DNA of 64,000 bases from Prochlorococcus marinus XMU1402 (GCF_017696205.1 NZ_JAAORD010000001.1:992001-1056000), one strand, 5' to 3'. Counted from the stretch's first letter, positions 40,733-50,950 are shown. Notes: a model not told the origin generated them from the letters alone. Made by a program: numbers and translations.

Positions 40733-41641
40733 GTGAATTTCTGGGGGATCATAAATTTAAAGCTTTTATTAGATGTCTTATTCGCTGTAGGTTTTGGACT
40801 TTTATTATTTTCTAGAGTTAAAGAACAGAGAACTTTATGGCTTTTAAGGGGATATTTGTTTTTAGTTTCATCAGCTTGGTTTATTCAAAGATATGCATAT
40901 CTTCCATTAACATCAAAATTAATTGATGCTGCAGTCCTCGCATGCTCTCTCTCTTTAGCGATACTTTGGCAAGGAGAGCTAAGAAGGTTAATGGAATTGT
41001 TAGGTACTGGTAGGTTAGCTGTATTACTAGGAAATCCACCAAAGGAATTCAGAGCAACATCCACTACTATTACTCAGTTAGTTGATACTGCAGGTAAACT
41101 CTCTCAGAATAGGAGAGGTGCTTTAATCGTTGTGGATTTGGGGAGTGATTTAAGGCCTGAAGATTTCTTGTATTCAGGGACAAATATTGAGGCGCAACTA
41201 TCAACTGAACTTTTAATAAATCTTTTTGCAACAGATACACCGCTGCATGATGGAGCAGTTCTTGTGAAAGGTAATAAAATAATATCTGCAGGTGTAATAC
41301 TTCCACTCTCGCGGCAAGGAATTAGCAGATACGGTACAAGACATTTGGCTGCATTGGGAATTACAGAAAGATTTGATAGATGCATTTGTATTGTTGTTTC
41401 TGAAGAGACAGGTACGTTATCATTAGCAAATCAGGGAAAACTTGAAAGGCCAATTACTAGCAGTAGGTTACAAGAACTTCTTGTGAATTTAATAGGGAAT
41501 CAAAACTCTATGGGAACTAATAAACCATCTTTAAGTAAAAATTCTTTGTCCCAAAAGACAAATACAAGTGATAATATTATTGATGAAATTAATGAAAAAG
41601 AGTCCAAAAAATCAGAAATCATTACCACTAAAAGGGACTAG
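40733..41641 (+). CDS. cdaA: Diadenylate cyclase, CdaA type
   Basis: This is a membrane-anchored synthase of c-di-AMP from two ATP. The 302-residue protein has about three N-terminal hydrophobic helices (10-80) and a DAC domain with FATDTPLHDGAVLVKGN, the DGA motif at 173-175, and YGTRHLAALGI with the second active-site motif at 203-204. That second motif reads RHL where Firmicutes enzymes read RHR. A Lys/Ser/Asn-rich C-terminal tail follows. It lies between lysA and uppS, only 3 bases before the latter. In Firmicutes cdaA is often beside cell-wall genes, and uppS here fits that theme. Confidence 0.9.
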   Translation: MNFWGIINLKLLLDVLFAVGFGLLLFSRVKEQRTLWLLRGYLFLVSSAWFIQRYAYLPLTSKLIDAAVLACSLSLAILWQGELRRLMELLGTGRLAVLLGNPPKEFRATSTTITQLVDTAGKLSQNRRGALIVVDLGSDLRPEDFLYSGTNIEAQLSTELLINLFATDTPLHDGAVLVKGNKIISAGVILPLSRQGISRYGTRHLAALGITERFDRCICIVVSEETGTLSLANQGKLERPITSSRLQELLVNLIGNQNSMGTNKPSLSKNSLSQKTNTSDNIIDEINEKESKKSEIITTKRD

Positions 41642-41644
41642 AAA

Positions 41645-42448
41645 ATGAGATTAGGAAAATTAATAGACGATAAAATTAATGATTTATTAATAAAAATAGA
41701 CATGCAAAAAGTACCCAATCATGTAGCAATAATTATGGATGGCAATGGGAGATGGGCCACTGGAAAGGGTTTACCTCGATCATTTGGGCATAAACAGGGG
41801 GTTATTGTATTAAAAGAAATTCTCAAAGCTGCAAAAAATTTAGGTTGCAAAATAATTACTGTTTATGCTTTTTCAACTGAGAATTGGACAAGGCCAACAA
41901 AAGAAGTTGAATTTCTCATAAATCTTTTTAGCGAAGTTTTAAAAAATGAAATTAAAGAGATACATGAAGAATCAACAAAAATAAAATTTATTGGAGATTT
42001 AACTCCTTTTCCAAAAAATTTAAAAGAAATAATCTCTAGTTCAGAATCTTTAACTAAAAACAACAATAAATTTTTATTCAATGTTTGTGTTAATTATGGA
42101 GGTAGGCAAGAAATAGTAAAAGTTGCAAAACAATTAGCACTAAAATCTTCTTCCGGAGAAATAAAGCCAAATGAAATTGACGAAAAATTATTTGATTCAG
42201 AGCTACTAACTGGAGGTATTAAGGATCCAGAATTACTTATAAGAACTAGTGGCGAAAAGAGAATAAGTAATTTTCTATTATGGCAACTAGCATATTCAGA
42301 AATTTATATATCTGACGTACTTTGGCCTGATTTCAATGAGTATGAATTTCTTAAGGCAATAATTGATTACCAATCAAGGAATAGACGTTTCGGCGGTATA
42401 GAATCATTACCAAATGAATCTTTAAAAGATTCTCAATGTTCTTCCTAA
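41645..42448 (+). CDS. uppS: Isoprenyl transferase (undecaprenyl diphosphate synthase)
   Basis: This cis-prenyltransferase makes the lipid carrier for peptidoglycan. The 267-residue protein shows [20 protein letters not shown] with the catalytic Asp, [10 protein letters not shown], and the C-terminal substrate site [20 protein letters not shown], then [22 protein letters not shown]. It follows cdaA by 3 bases. Depending on the bioB start chosen, it either overlaps bioB by 13 bases or ends 5 bases before it. Confidence 0.95.
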   Translation: MRLGKLIDDKINDLLIKIDMQKVPNHVAIIMDGNGRWATGKGLPRSFGHKQGVIVLKEILKAAKNLGCKIITVYAFSTENWTRPTKEVEFLINLFSEVLKNEIKEIHEESTKIKFIGDLTPFPKNLKEIISSSESLTKNNNKFLFNVCVNYGGRQEIVKVAKQLALKSSSGEIKPNEIDEKLFDSELLTGGIKDPELLIRTSGEKRISNFLLWQLAYSEIYISDVLWPDFNEYEFLKAIIDYQSRNRRFGGIESLPNESLKDSQCSS

Positions 42449-42453
42449 CAAAA

Positions 42454-43464
42454 ATGACTAATGCGAATAATCATCAGTTAGATAACGAATTTAGATTTGA
42501 TTGGGAAAGACAAGAAATTCTAGAAATACTTAATAAACCTCTGATCGATTTAATGTGGGAATCACAAATCGTTCACAGAAAATTCAACAAATACAACATT
42601 CAATTAGCATCGTTGTTCAGCGTAAAAACTGGTGGTTGCGAGGAAAATTGTTCGTATTGTAGCCAATCAATTTATAGTGCTAGCGAAATCAAAAGTCATC
42701 CACAATTTCAAGTTGAAGAGGTTTTAAAAAGAGCCCAAATAGCAAAGAATGAAGGTGCAGATAGGTTTTGTATGGGTTGGGCATGGAGAGAAATTAGAGA
42801 TGGGAAATCTTTTAATGCAATGTTAGAGATGATTAGCGGTGTGAGAGATTTAGGAATGGAAGCATGTGTTACAGCTGGGATGCTTACAGAAGAACAAGCT
42901 TACAAACTAGCTGATGCAGGTTTGACTGCGTATAACCACAATCTTGATACTAGTCCTGAGTATTATAAAAATATTATTACGACTAGAACTTATCAAGACA
43001 GACTAGATACTATCAAAAGAGTAAGAAATGCAGGAATAAATGTTTGTTGTGGAGGAATAATAGGTTTAGGTGAAACCAATGGCGATAGAGCATCTCTTTT
43101 GGAAGTGCTTTCAAACATGAATCCACACCCTGAAAGTGTTCCTATAAATTCATTAGTAGCTATTGAAGGTACTGGTCTAGAAGATAATAAAGAAATTGAT
43201 TCTATTGAGATGATAAGAATGATAGCTACAGCCAGAATTCTTATGCCTAAGAGTAAAATAAGATTAAGTGCAGGTCGAGAAAAGCTCTCAAAAGAAGCCC
43301 AAATTTTATGTTTTCAATGTGGTGCAAATTCAATTTTTTATGGAGATGAGTTACTCACAACTTCAAATCCATCTTTTCAATCAGACAGAAAACTTCTTAA
43401 AGAGGTTGGAGTATCATTTAATAAAGATTTTGAAAGTAGTAAAAAAACATTATCTTCTTTATGA
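42454..43464 (+). CDS. bioB: Biotin synthase
   Basis: BioB is the radical-SAM enzyme that inserts sulphur into dethiobiotin. The radical-SAM cluster motif is in [15 protein letters not shown] (CxxxCxxC), and later segments [12 protein letters not shown]-like ([17 protein letters not shown]), [13 protein letters not shown] and [10 protein letters not shown] carry further cluster and substrate residues. I place the start at 42454 (MTNANNHQ), 5 bases after the uppS stop. A longer form starting at 42436 adds six residues and overlaps uppS. trhO begins in the overlapping ATGA of the stop. Confidence 0.95.
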   Translation: MTNANNHQLDNEFRFDWERQEILEILNKPLIDLMWESQIVHRKFNKYNIQLASLFSVKTGGCEENCSYCSQSIYSASEIKSHPQFQVEEVLKRAQIAKNEGADRFCMGWAWREIRDGKSFNAMLEMISGVRDLGMEACVTAGMLTEEQAYKLADAGLTAYNHNLDTSPEYYKNIITTRTYQDRLDTIKRVRNAGINVCCGGIIGLGETNGDRASLLEVLSNMNPHPESVPINSLVAIEGTGLEDNKEIDSIEMIRMIATARILMPKSKIRLSAGREKLSKEAQILCFQCGANSIFYGDELLTTSNPSFQSDRKLLKEVGVSFNKDFESSKKTLSSL

Positions 43465-44393
43465 AAGGCAAAATTTATAAAATAGTTTCTCTTTATTCTT
43501 TTTTCCCATTTCAAGAAAACTTAATTATTGATCTCAAAAATAAATTATTAGAAATTGAAAATGAAAACGATCTCTCAGGCTTATTAATCTTGGCAAGTGA
43601 AGGAATTAATGGAACTATTTGTGCTAAGAAAAATGTAATTGATATTGTTATCAATTTACTTAACAATTATACAGAAAATAAAAATTTGAATATGAAAGTA
43701 AACTTTTCAGAAAAGAAAGTCTTCAAAAAATTAAAAATAAAAATCAAGAAAGAAATAGTTACCATGGGTGTCCATGAAATAAATCCTCCAGAAAATAATG
43801 GGACCTATATTGACTCAGCTGATTGGAATAAGTTAATTAAAAATCAAAATACAATAGTCATCGATACTAGAAATCATTATGAGGTTTCTATAGGTACATT
43901 TCAGAACTCTATAAACCCAAATACAAGAAACTTTAGCGAATTCCCCAAGTGGGTAGATGATCATTTAGATACCCTCTTAGAAAATAAAGAGTCTTCAAAT
44001 ATAGCTATGTTTTGTACCGGAGGAATTAGATGTGAAAAAGCTACTAGTTTGCTGAAAAAGAAAGGTTATAAAAACATATATCACCTACAAGGGGGCATCC
44101 TTCAATACCTTGATGATATACCAAAAGAAAAAAGTTTATTTGAAGGTGAATGTTATGTTTTTGATAAAAGAGTTGCTTTAAATCAAGAATTAGAAAAAGG
44201 CTCCTACTCGATTTGTCATGCATGTGGAATGCCAATTTCAATTCAAGATCAAGAAAGAAAAGAATATAGAAAGGGAATCCAATGTCATTTCTGCATAGAT
44301 CAGTTCAGTGATGATGATAGGAAAAGGTTTGAAGAAAGACAAAAACAGATCGATAGATTAAAAGTGGAAAATCATAAAATCCATAAGTATTAA
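43461..44393 (+). CDS. trhO: tRNA uridine(34) hydroxylase TrhO (rhodanese-domain)
   Basis: TrhO (YceA) hydroxylates wobble uridine-34 toward 5-methoxyuridine-type modifications in an oxygen-dependent way. The 310-residue protein has the N-terminal acylphosphatase-like domain (about 1-100: [15 protein letters not shown]), the rhodanese domain with the catalytic Cys in [17 protein letters not shown], and a C-terminal Cys-rich stretch CHACGMPIS ... CHFC. The length is typical. Its ATG overlaps the bioB stop by 4 bases, indicating coupled translation. Confidence 0.9.
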   Translation: MKGKIYKIVSLYSFFPFQENLIIDLKNKLLEIENENDLSGLLILASEGINGTICAKKNVIDIVINLLNNYTENKNLNMKVNFSEKKVFKKLKIKIKKEIVTMGVHEINPPENNGTYIDSADWNKLIKNQNTIVIDTRNHYEVSIGTFQNSINPNTRNFSEFPKWVDDHLDTLLENKESSNIAMFCTGGIRCEKATSLLKKKGYKNIYHLQGGILQYLDDIPKEKSLFEGECYVFDKRVALNQELEKGSYSICHACGMPISIQDQERKEYRKGIQCHFCIDQFSDDDRKRFEERQKQIDRLKVENHKIHKY

Positions 44394-44405
44394 TTTTCAA
44401 AAATC

Positions 44406-44906
44406 ATGAGAGTTGAAGAATTAGAAAAATTAGCAGGTACCATTGGATTATTAATTAAAATTCAAGTTAGAGAAACTCTAGGATTATGTTTATTTAGAAT
44501 CGTTGTAGCAGATCAGAAAGATAACATCATTAAGATTTGGGCCGAAATGAAAGGTTGGACTTATTTAAATAAACAAGGTATTCAGCTTGATACATTAAGA
44601 ATCCTTAGTAAAGCTCCCGCTTTTGTTTCAGAATTAATATGGGCAACAACTATGGCTTGGGCAATTGAAAAAAAATCAAGCAACAAAGCAAGGCTTTTAG
44701 CGATTTTTGATAGTGAAGGTTATAGTAAAAAACTTGTAAGATATTTCAAGTTAATAGGCTTCAAAATTGTGAAAGAAGTTGGTTCTAGCCCAGAAGATCT
44801 TTTATTAAGATTGGTCTGGGGAGGTGCAGGCACACTTATGAACGGGGAATGTAATTACATATTGAAAAAACTTGAAAAGAAACTTTCTTTAATTGAAGAA
44901 AGTTAA
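44406..44906 (+). CDS. Conserved protein of unknown function
   Basis: I cannot assign this 166-residue protein. It is soluble, with MRVEELEKLAGTIGLLIKIQ at the start, a beta-rich first half, and a second half with ARLLAIFDSEGYSKKLVRYFKLIGF and RLVWGGAGTLMNGECNYIL. The pattern of a short helix after YSKKLVRYF followed by GFKIVKEVG is reminiscent of the last part of GNAT acetyltransferases, but the acetyl-CoA loop is not clear. It lies 12 bases after trhO, and its 3' end overlaps lipA on the opposite strand by 4 bp. Confidence 0.65.
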   Translation: MRVEELEKLAGTIGLLIKIQVRETLGLCLFRIVVADQKDNIIKIWAEMKGWTYLNKQGIQLDTLRILSKAPAFVSELIWATTMAWAIEKKSSNKARLLAIFDSEGYSKKLVRYFKLIGFKIVKEVGSSPEDLLLRLVWGGAGTLMNGECNYILKKLEKKLSLIEES

Positions 44907-45802
44907 CCCGCATGATAACTACTTCTAACTAAAGGGCCAGAAGATACTTTCTTGAATCCCAATTTCTTAGAGAAGCGATATAAATATTCAAACTCTGATG
45001 GATCCCAATATTTCTTAACTGGTAAATGGTTGAATGAGGGCCTTAAATATTGGCCGATTGTAATTTGATCACAATCTATTTTTTTAAGATCAGAAATTGT
45101 ATTTTTTATTTCATCCAATGTTTCCCCAAGGCCTAACATTATGCCTGATTTAGTTTGAATATGAGGAGCAATATCTTTTGATTTTTTTAGTAAACTAAGA
45201 GACTTCTTATAATTTGCACCTCTCCTAACTTCTTTTTGCAGTCTTTCAACAGTTTCAAGATTATGATTAAAGCATATTGGATCTTTTTCTAAAATCATCT
45301 TCAATCTCTCAGTTTGAAGGTTATTAGTTTCATCAAAATTTTTGCCCCCACCCCATAAATCAGGAGTTAAAACCTCTATTTTTATTGTTGAATCAATTTT
45401 TCTAATCTCATCAATTGTAGATATAAATAAATTTGCACCATGATCAGAGAGATCGTCTCTAGCTACTGATGTCAAAACTACATATTTCAAATTTAGTACT
45501 TTCACTGCTTCAGCGACTTGAGAACATTCATCAATATTGATAGAACTAGGTCTACCTTTATTTACCTGACAAAAAGCACATGAACGAGAACATATTGATC
45601 CACCCAGTAAGAAAGTGGCTGTTCCTGAGGCATAACATTCTGATCTATTTGGACATCTTGCTTCTTCACAAATAGTATGAATATTTGATTTTTTGATAAG
45701 TGTTTGAATTTTTTCAAATTCTGAAGCTTTACTAATAGGAAATTTAATCCAAGAGGGAAGTCTTAGGATTTTTTCTTTCTTGATTAGATTATTGTCTCTC
45801 AT
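44903..45802 (-). CDS. lipA: Lipoyl synthase
   Basis: LipA inserts two sulphurs into octanoyl-lipoyl domains. Both [4Fe-4S] cluster motifs are visible: the auxiliary CEEARCPNRSEC and the radical-SAM CSRSCAFC, with PSGTATF-like SGTATFLLGG between. The C-terminal SGPLVRSSYHAG supplies the conserved Ser of the auxiliary cluster. The 299-residue length is normal. recR lies 3 bases upstream on the same strand. Confidence 0.95.
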   Translation of the reverse strand: MRDNNLIKKEKILRLPSWIKFPISKASEFEKIQTLIKKSNIHTICEEARCPNRSECYASGTATFLLGGSICSRSCAFCQVNKGRPSSINIDECSQVAEAVKVLNLKYVVLTSVARDDLSDHGANLFISTIDEIRKIDSTIKIEVLTPDLWGGGKNFDETNNLQTERLKMILEKDPICFNHNLETVERLQKEVRRGANYKKSLSLLKKSKDIAPHIQTKSGIMLGLGETLDEIKNTISDLKKIDCDQITIGQYLRPSFNHLPVKKYWDPSEFEYLYRFSKKLGFKKVSSGPLVRSSYHAG

Positions 45803-45805
45803 TGT

Positions 45806-46411
45806 CTAATTTAGTTTTGTTCTTCCTTCTAAAGCCCTTGCAAGTGTAACTTCATCCACATATTCAAGTTCACTACCCATTGGGAGGCCATATGCAATCC
45901 TCGTAACTTTAGTAAAAGGTGCTAACAATTTTCCAATATAAAGACTTGTTGTATCTCCCTCAACACTGGGGGTCAATGCCAATATGATCTCATCTATTTC
46001 AGACTTACTAACTCTTTCTACCAAGCTTCTTATTTCTAAGAGTTCGGGGCCAACAGAATCCATTGGGGATATTAAACCGCCAATAACGTGGTAAACACCT
46101 TTAAATTCTCTGGCGCGCTCCAAAGCAAGCAAATCTTTAGTTTCTGCTACTACACAGATTAGTTTTTGATTTCTTTCAGTATTTTTACAAATTTCACATT
46201 CATCTTCTGAAGTCAAATTGAAACATTTTTTGCAACGACCAACATTACTATGTGCTTCTAACAAAGCCTTTGAAAAATCTCTTATTGTACTTTCAGGTTG
46301 TTTTAAAATAAACAGGGCTAATCGTTGAGCTGTTCTTGGACCAATCCCTGGGAATTTCTCAAAATGACCAATTAATTTTGAAAGCGGTTTGGTATAAGTA
46401 ATCAAAATCAA
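45806..46411 (-). CDS. recR: Recombination mediator RecR
   Basis: RecR acts with RecF/RecO to load RecA at gaps. The 201-residue protein has the HhH-like [24 protein letters not shown], a zinc finger [16 protein letters not shown], and a Toprim domain with [13 protein letters not shown] and the conserved C-terminal [21 protein letters not shown]. The full family order is present. It is 3 bases upstream of lipA and is divergent from the psbP-like gene. Confidence 0.95.
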   Translation of the reverse strand: MILITYTKPLSKLIGHFEKFPGIGPRTAQRLALFILKQPESTIRDFSKALLEAHSNVGRCKKCFNLTSEDECEICKNTERNQKLICVVAETKDLLALERAREFKGVYHVIGGLISPMDSVGPELLEIRSLVERVSKSEIDEIILALTPSVEGDTTSLYIGKLLAPFTKVTRIAYGLPMGSELEYVDEVTLARALEGRTKLN

Positions 46412-46508
46412 ACTATTTCTAGGAATAATTTAGACGCAAAATTCTGAATTGCCATAATTGTTTGCTTTTAATGTCTTATTATGTTTTTAGTTAGCAATTT
46501 AAAACAAC

Positions 46509-47066
46509 ATGAAAAATATCAAATTTAATCCTTTCAAATATTTATTTTTGATTTTTTTGTGTTTAACACTGAGTGCTTGTAGTGGCGGACTAAATGCAGG
46601 ATTAGAAGCTTATCAAAGTCCAGATGGAAGATATGCCTTTTTGTATCCAACAGGATGGACTAGAGTAAAAGTCGATGGAGGGCCTGAAATTATTTATCAT
46701 GATCTAATAAATAGTAATGAGACCTTAAGTTTAGTCATTTCTGATGTAAATAAAGAGGTTCAATTAGAGCAATTAGGAAGCCCAAGTGAAGTAGGTCAAA
46801 CATTAATTGATAAAGTCATTGCTCCCGAAGGTTCAGGTAGAGAGGTAAAACTTATAAATGCAAATAAGAGAGAAGCATCCAATCATATTTTCTACGATTT
46901 AGAGTATGAATTAAATTTAAATGAACAGGCCAGACACGAATTAGCTACTGTCGTAATTGATAGAGGAACACTTTACACTTTCGCTGTCGGAACAAATGAA
47001 GAGAGATGGAATAAAGTTGACGGTATGTTTAGTAATGTAATTGAATCATTTAACTTTTTAATATAG
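46509..47066 (+). CDS. PsbP-like lipoprotein (CyanoP)
   Basis: The 185-residue protein is a cyanobacterial PsbP-domain protein associated with photosystem II assembly or stability. A lipoprotein signal ends at LSAC (Cys at residue 24), so it should be tethered to the lumenal face. The mature domain shows GLEAYQSPDGRYAFLYPTGWTRVKV, the PsbP opening, and ends TLYTFAVGTNEERWNKVDGMFSNVIESF. It is divergent from recR and convergent with the ABC exporter gene 15 bases away. Confidence 0.9.
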   Translation: MKNIKFNPFKYLFLIFLCLTLSACSGGLNAGLEAYQSPDGRYAFLYPTGWTRVKVDGGPEIIYHDLINSNETLSLVISDVNKEVQLEQLGSPSEVGQTLIDKVIAPEGSGREVKLINANKREASNHIFYDLEYELNLNEQARHELATVVIDRGTLYTFAVGTNEERWNKVDGMFSNVIESFNFLI

Positions 47067-47081
47067 TTTAGAAATTCTATA

Positions 47082-48854
47082 CTAGATTCCCACTTGAACA
47101 TTCCATAAATCAGCATATATTTTGTCCTGATCTAATAGTCTTTCATGTTTTCCGCTTTCAACTATTTTACCTTTATCAATAACTACAATGTTATCCGCAT
47201 TTTTTATGGTGCTTAATCTATGAGCTATTACTATGGTTGTTCTTTCTTTGGTGATTTTAGATAATGATTTTTGAATTAAAGCCTCTGTTTCATTATCAAC
47301 TGAGGCTGTAGCTTCATCTAATATTAGTATTGGTGCATCCTTTAAAACAGCTCTAGCCAAGGCAATTCTTTGACGTTGTCCGCCTGAGAGCCTTTGGCCC
47401 CTTTCCCCCACTATAGTTTTATAACCATCTGGTAATTGTTCAATAAATTTATGAGCTTCTGCAATCTTTGAAGCTTGAATGATATCTTTAAGACTTGGGT
47501 TGATTGAGCCATAAGCAATATTTTCTTGAACACTGCCATGAAATAAATAAGTTTCTTGACTTACTAAAGAAATACACTTTCTTAAATCCCTCAAATTTAT
47601 TTCTTTAATAGAAATGCCATCCAAGGTTATTGACCCATTTTTACTATCGTAAATCCTAAGTAGTAATTTTATTATTGTACTTTTACCAGAACCTGTTAAA
47701 CCAACAATTCCTAATGTTGAGTTATTTTCAATTTTAAAATTTATGTTTTTTAAAGTTAAATCTCGTCCAGGATAATTAAAATTTACATTATTAAAAATAA
47801 TTTCTCCTTTGATATCATTAGGTTCAATTTTTATTTTTCCATCTTTTATTTTTATAGGCGTATCTATGAGATCAATTACTCTATCTATTGAAGCCATAGA
47901 TCTCTGAAAATCATCTAAAACGTGCCCCAAAGTAGTTAAAGGCCATAATAGTCTCTGTGTAATAAACACTAAAAAACTATAAGTTCCTACATCAAGTGTC
48001 TTATTCCAAGTTTGGAAACCACCAATTAATAGAATCGCTACAAAAGCAAATAAGATTGCAAACCTTATAAGAGGGATAAAAGCTGAGGATAATTTTATTG
48101 CAGCCTTGTTACTTCTTTGATAATCGAGACTTTCTTTATTTAATCTATTTAGTTCCCATTTTTCTTTAGTAAAACTTTTTATAGTTAGAATTCCACTCAA
48201 ATTATTATTAAGTCTTGATGCCAATAGTCCAGCTTTATTTCTAACATCTCTATATTTTGGAGCAAGCTTCCTTTGAAATTTAATTGATCCTAAAAATATA
48301 ATTGGAATAGGAAAGAAAGCAAATAAAGCGATTTTTGGAGCGACATAAATCATAGTTCCCCCAATTATTAAGACAGTTATAAATAACTGAACAATCTGAT
48401 TAGCCCCTTGGTCTAGAAATCTCTCGAGTTGATTTATATCGTCATTCAAAATAGATAAAAGCCTTCCAGTATTATCATTTTCAAAAAAATCCATATCTAA
48501 TTCCTGGATATGCTCATAAGCTTTTATTCTTAATTTATGCTGCGATAGCTGAGCCAAATTTCTCCATAAAATCGAATATAAATATTCAAAGGAGGATTCA
48601 CCAGACCAAACTATCCCTGAAGCTAATGCAAGAAAAATCAATTGTGCTGGAACTTCTTTTATTCCTAAACCAGCAATCCATGAATTCTGTTCCTTAACAA
48701 CGATATCCACCGCAAGACCAATTATTACAGGGGGGGCTAAATCTAATATTTTATTAATTATGGAACTAAGAAAAGCAAAAAATAGTAGCCTTCTTTCTTC
48801 AACTAAATTCAAATAAAGTCTAATTATTGGATTTTGATTGTTCTTAGACCTCAT
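47082..48854 (-). CDS. ABC exporter half-transporter (permease plus ATPase)
   Basis: The 590-residue protein has an N-terminal six-helix ABC_membrane domain (about 20-310) and a C-terminal nucleotide-binding domain: Walker A GLTGSGKSTIIKLLL, signature LSGGQRQRIALARAVL, Walker B ILILDEATASVD, and the H-loop VIAHRLSTIKNADN. This is a type IV half-exporter, expected to work as a homodimer. The cargo (lipid, peptide or drug) cannot be predicted. It follows a small exported-protein gene by 11 bases. Confidence 0.9.
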   Translation of the reverse strand: MRSKNNQNPIIRLYLNLVEERRLLFFAFLSSIINKILDLAPPVIIGLAVDIVVKEQNSWIAGLGIKEVPAQLIFLALASGIVWSGESSFEYLYSILWRNLAQLSQHKLRIKAYEHIQELDMDFFENDNTGRLLSILNDDINQLERFLDQGANQIVQLFITVLIIGGTMIYVAPKIALFAFFPIPIIFLGSIKFQRKLAPKYRDVRNKAGLLASRLNNNLSGILTIKSFTKEKWELNRLNKESLDYQRSNKAAIKLSSAFIPLIRFAILFAFVAILLIGGFQTWNKTLDVGTYSFLVFITQRLLWPLTTLGHVLDDFQRSMASIDRVIDLIDTPIKIKDGKIKIEPNDIKGEIIFNNVNFNYPGRDLTLKNINFKIENNSTLGIVGLTGSGKSTIIKLLLRIYDSKNGSITLDGISIKEINLRDLRKCISLVSQETYLFHGSVQENIAYGSINPSLKDIIQASKIAEAHKFIEQLPDGYKTIVGERGQRLSGGQRQRIALARAVLKDAPILILDEATASVDNETEALIQKSLSKITKERTTIVIAHRLSTIKNADNIVVIDKGKIVESGKHERLLDQDKIYADLWNVQVGI

Positions 48855-48865
48855 AAAAATAATAA

Positions 48866-49159
48866 TTAAATTTTTCTATTATGATTTAAATTTTCCTTAG
48901 TTTCTAATTTACATTTTGTTTTTGCATCTTGATGACTTGCAGTTTGCATAAATTCTTCGTAGTAGCAATCACAAGTTTCATTGGCAATTTCTTCACTATA
49001 TACCATTTCTGCTTTCACCATCTCCTCTTTGACACTCTGAAGACAAAATAATTTTATGATTGAATTTTGTTTCGTTTGAGCTAAAAAATAACTATTAAAG
49101 GAGTTGAATAGTATTATCAGATTCACAAAAATAAAGAATTTATATTTGCTTGCTTTCAT
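48866..49159 (-). CDS. Small exported Cys-containing protein of unknown function
   Basis: The 97-residue product begins KASKYKFFIFVNLIILFNSF, a likely signal peptide (cleavage near residue 27), and the mature part has cysteines at FCLQ, CDCYYEE and TKCKLE, in a pattern suitable for disulphides. The rest is acidic and helical (SVKEEMVKAEMVYSEEIANE). I do not recognise a family. It lies between the DEAD-box helicase gene and the ABC exporter gene (11-bp gap), so a link to the exporter is possible but unproven. Confidence 0.6.
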   Translation of the reverse strand: MKASKYKFFIFVNLIILFNSFNSYFLAQTKQNSIIKLFCLQSVKEEMVKAEMVYSEEIANETCDCYYEEFMQTASHQDAKTKCKLETKENLNHNRKI

Positions 49160-49168
49160 TCTCTATAC

Positions 49169-50950
49169 CTAGTTTCTGACTTTAATTTTTTTTAATTTAT
49201 TTTTAGTTTCTCTATGAAGATCTCTGGGTAAATCTACCAAACTGTAATCATTAAAAATCTGTATCTTGCCAATGGATCTACCATTTATATTAGTTGAATT
49301 ACAAATTGAGGATATAATATTTGCAACTCTAACCCCATCAAATTTACCAAAATTAAATTTGTAGGTTTCAAAAGAATCATTTTGATAATTATTTCTTCTA
49401 TTTGAATTTCTCATACGATTATTAATATTTCTATTTGATCTATTTCGATCAGTATTATTTTGTTTATTAATCCAAGAATCATCTCCATTAACAAAAAATG
49501 ATTTATTACCTATTACTAAACTAATCGCCGCCATCGCAATATTTGAGTCATCCATAGAGTATTTTTCTTTTAAATTATCTAGTACATCAATAATCAAAGC
49601 TTTATTTTCTTCATTTTCATCTTTAGCTAAATAACTCTCATTAACATTATCTATAAGTTTCTCCATCCTTTTTTCATTTATTATTTTATTACTTGGTATA
49701 TTAATTTCTTCAATCTTGGTTCTTGTTGAGTTTTCTAAGTTTCTTAGAAAATGTTTTTCTCTTTGATTAACAAATAAAATTGCTTCTCCTGATCTGCCTG
49801 CTCTTCCAGTTCTTCCAATTCTATGAGTATATGTTTCCTTATCAAAAGGAAAATCGTAATTAACAACAAGTTTTATCCTCTCAACATCTAATCCTCTAGC
49901 TGCTACATCAGTTGCAACAAGGATATTAATAAATCCTTTTTTTAATCTATCTACAGTATTTTCTCTTTGATTTTGAGGTATATCTCCATTAAGAACTGCC
50001 ACAGTATGTCCTGAATTTTCAAGTGCTTCAGCTATTGAAATAGTAAGTAGTTTTGTCCTCACAAAAATAATTACTCCCTCGTTATTAATTTCTAATATTC
50101 TTTTTAAAGCATCTAACTTATAATGCCTTTGTACATATAGAAATTTTTGCGAAATTAATTGAGTTTCCTTTTTGATGCTTTTGATTAATATTTCGGCGGG
50201 ATCATTTAGATATTTTTTTGCTATATTTCTTATCTCACTAGGCATTGTTGCTGAAAACAATACCATCTGCTTATTTTCAGGAAGTTGATCTATTATCCAT
50301 TCAATATCCTCAAGAAAACCCATATTTAACATTTCATCTGCCTCATCTAAAACAAGACAATTTATATCTTTAATTTTAAAAGTCCCCTGCCTTATATGAT
50401 CCATTATTCGGCCTGGGGTTCCAACTACTACATCAACTTTTCTTTTTAAAGCAGAAATTTGATTTCTATAGTCGGTACCTCCATATATTGCAACCGTCTT
50501 AAAATTACTAGATTCAGAACTATAACTTTTAAAAGATTCTGCCACTTGAGTTGCTAATTCTCTTGTAGGAGTCATAACTAAAACCTTGGCATTTAATTCT
50601 TTATTATCTGAAAGTTTTTCAATTAATGGTAATGCAAAAGCTGCAGTCTTTCCTGTTCCTGTTTGTGCTTGGCCTAGTAAATCCCTGCCTAACATCAGTT
50701 CCGGAATTGCAGCTTTTTGGATGGGAGTTGGATTTTTATATCCTTTATTTCTTAACGAATTTAAGATAGATTGATTAAACCCAAAATCTAAAAATCCATT
50801 CTCATTATCATTTCCTTTCGAGACTTTCAATGGTTGAGATTCAATTTCTTTTTTGTTCTCAAAGTTCTTGAACTCAAGTAGGGAAGAATCTTCATTCTGA
50901 GATTTTTCCTGGTCACTACCAAGAGATTTACTATCTTTTTTAAAAGCCAT
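49169..50950 (-). CDS. deaD: DEAD-box RNA helicase (DeaD/CsdA-like)
   Basis: The 593-residue protein unwinds RNA duplexes. It has a Q motif (GYKNPTPIQ), motif I AQTGTGKT (95-102), PTRELATQ, DEAD at 202-205, SAT, and HRIGRTGRAGR. After the helicase core comes an Asn/Arg-rich linker (about 490-520) and a DbpA-type RNA-binding domain ending GKIQIFNDYSLVDLP. Residues 1-50 form an acidic, low-complexity extension. CsdA-type proteins help ribosome assembly and cold or redox adaptation in cyanobacteria. A perfect 10-bp hairpin covers its ribosome-binding region. Confidence 0.93.
   Translation of the reverse strand: MAFKKDSKSLGSDQEKSQNEDSSLLEFKNFENKKEIESQPLKVSKGNDNENGFLDFGFNQSILNSLRNKGYKNPTPIQKAAIPELMLGRDLLGQAQTGTGKTAAFALPLIEKLSDNKELNAKVLVMTPTRELATQVAESFKSYSSESSNFKTVAIYGGTDYRNQISALKRKVDVVVGTPGRIMDHIRQGTFKIKDINCLVLDEADEMLNMGFLEDIEWIIDQLPENKQMVLFSATMPSEIRNIAKKYLNDPAEILIKSIKKETQLISQKFLYVQRHYKLDALKRILEINNEGVIIFVRTKLLTISIAEALENSGHTVAVLNGDIPQNQRENTVDRLKKGFINILVATDVAARGLDVERIKLVVNYDFPFDKETYTHRIGRTGRAGRSGEAILFVNQREKHFLRNLENSTRTKIEEINIPSNKIINEKRMEKLIDNVNESYLAKDENEENKALIIDVLDNLKEKYSMDDSNIAMAAISLVIGNKSFFVNGDDSWINKQNNTDRNRSNRNINNRMRNSNRRNNYQNDSFETYKFNFGKFDGVRVANIISSICNSTNINGRSIGKIQIFNDYSLVDLPRDLHRETKNKLKKIKVRN

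Noticed and set aside
42436-42453. Longer bioB start overlapping uppS
   Set aside because: The extra residues MFFLTK add nothing typical of BioB, while MTNANNHQ at 42454 follows the uppS stop directly. The longer form cannot be fully excluded.
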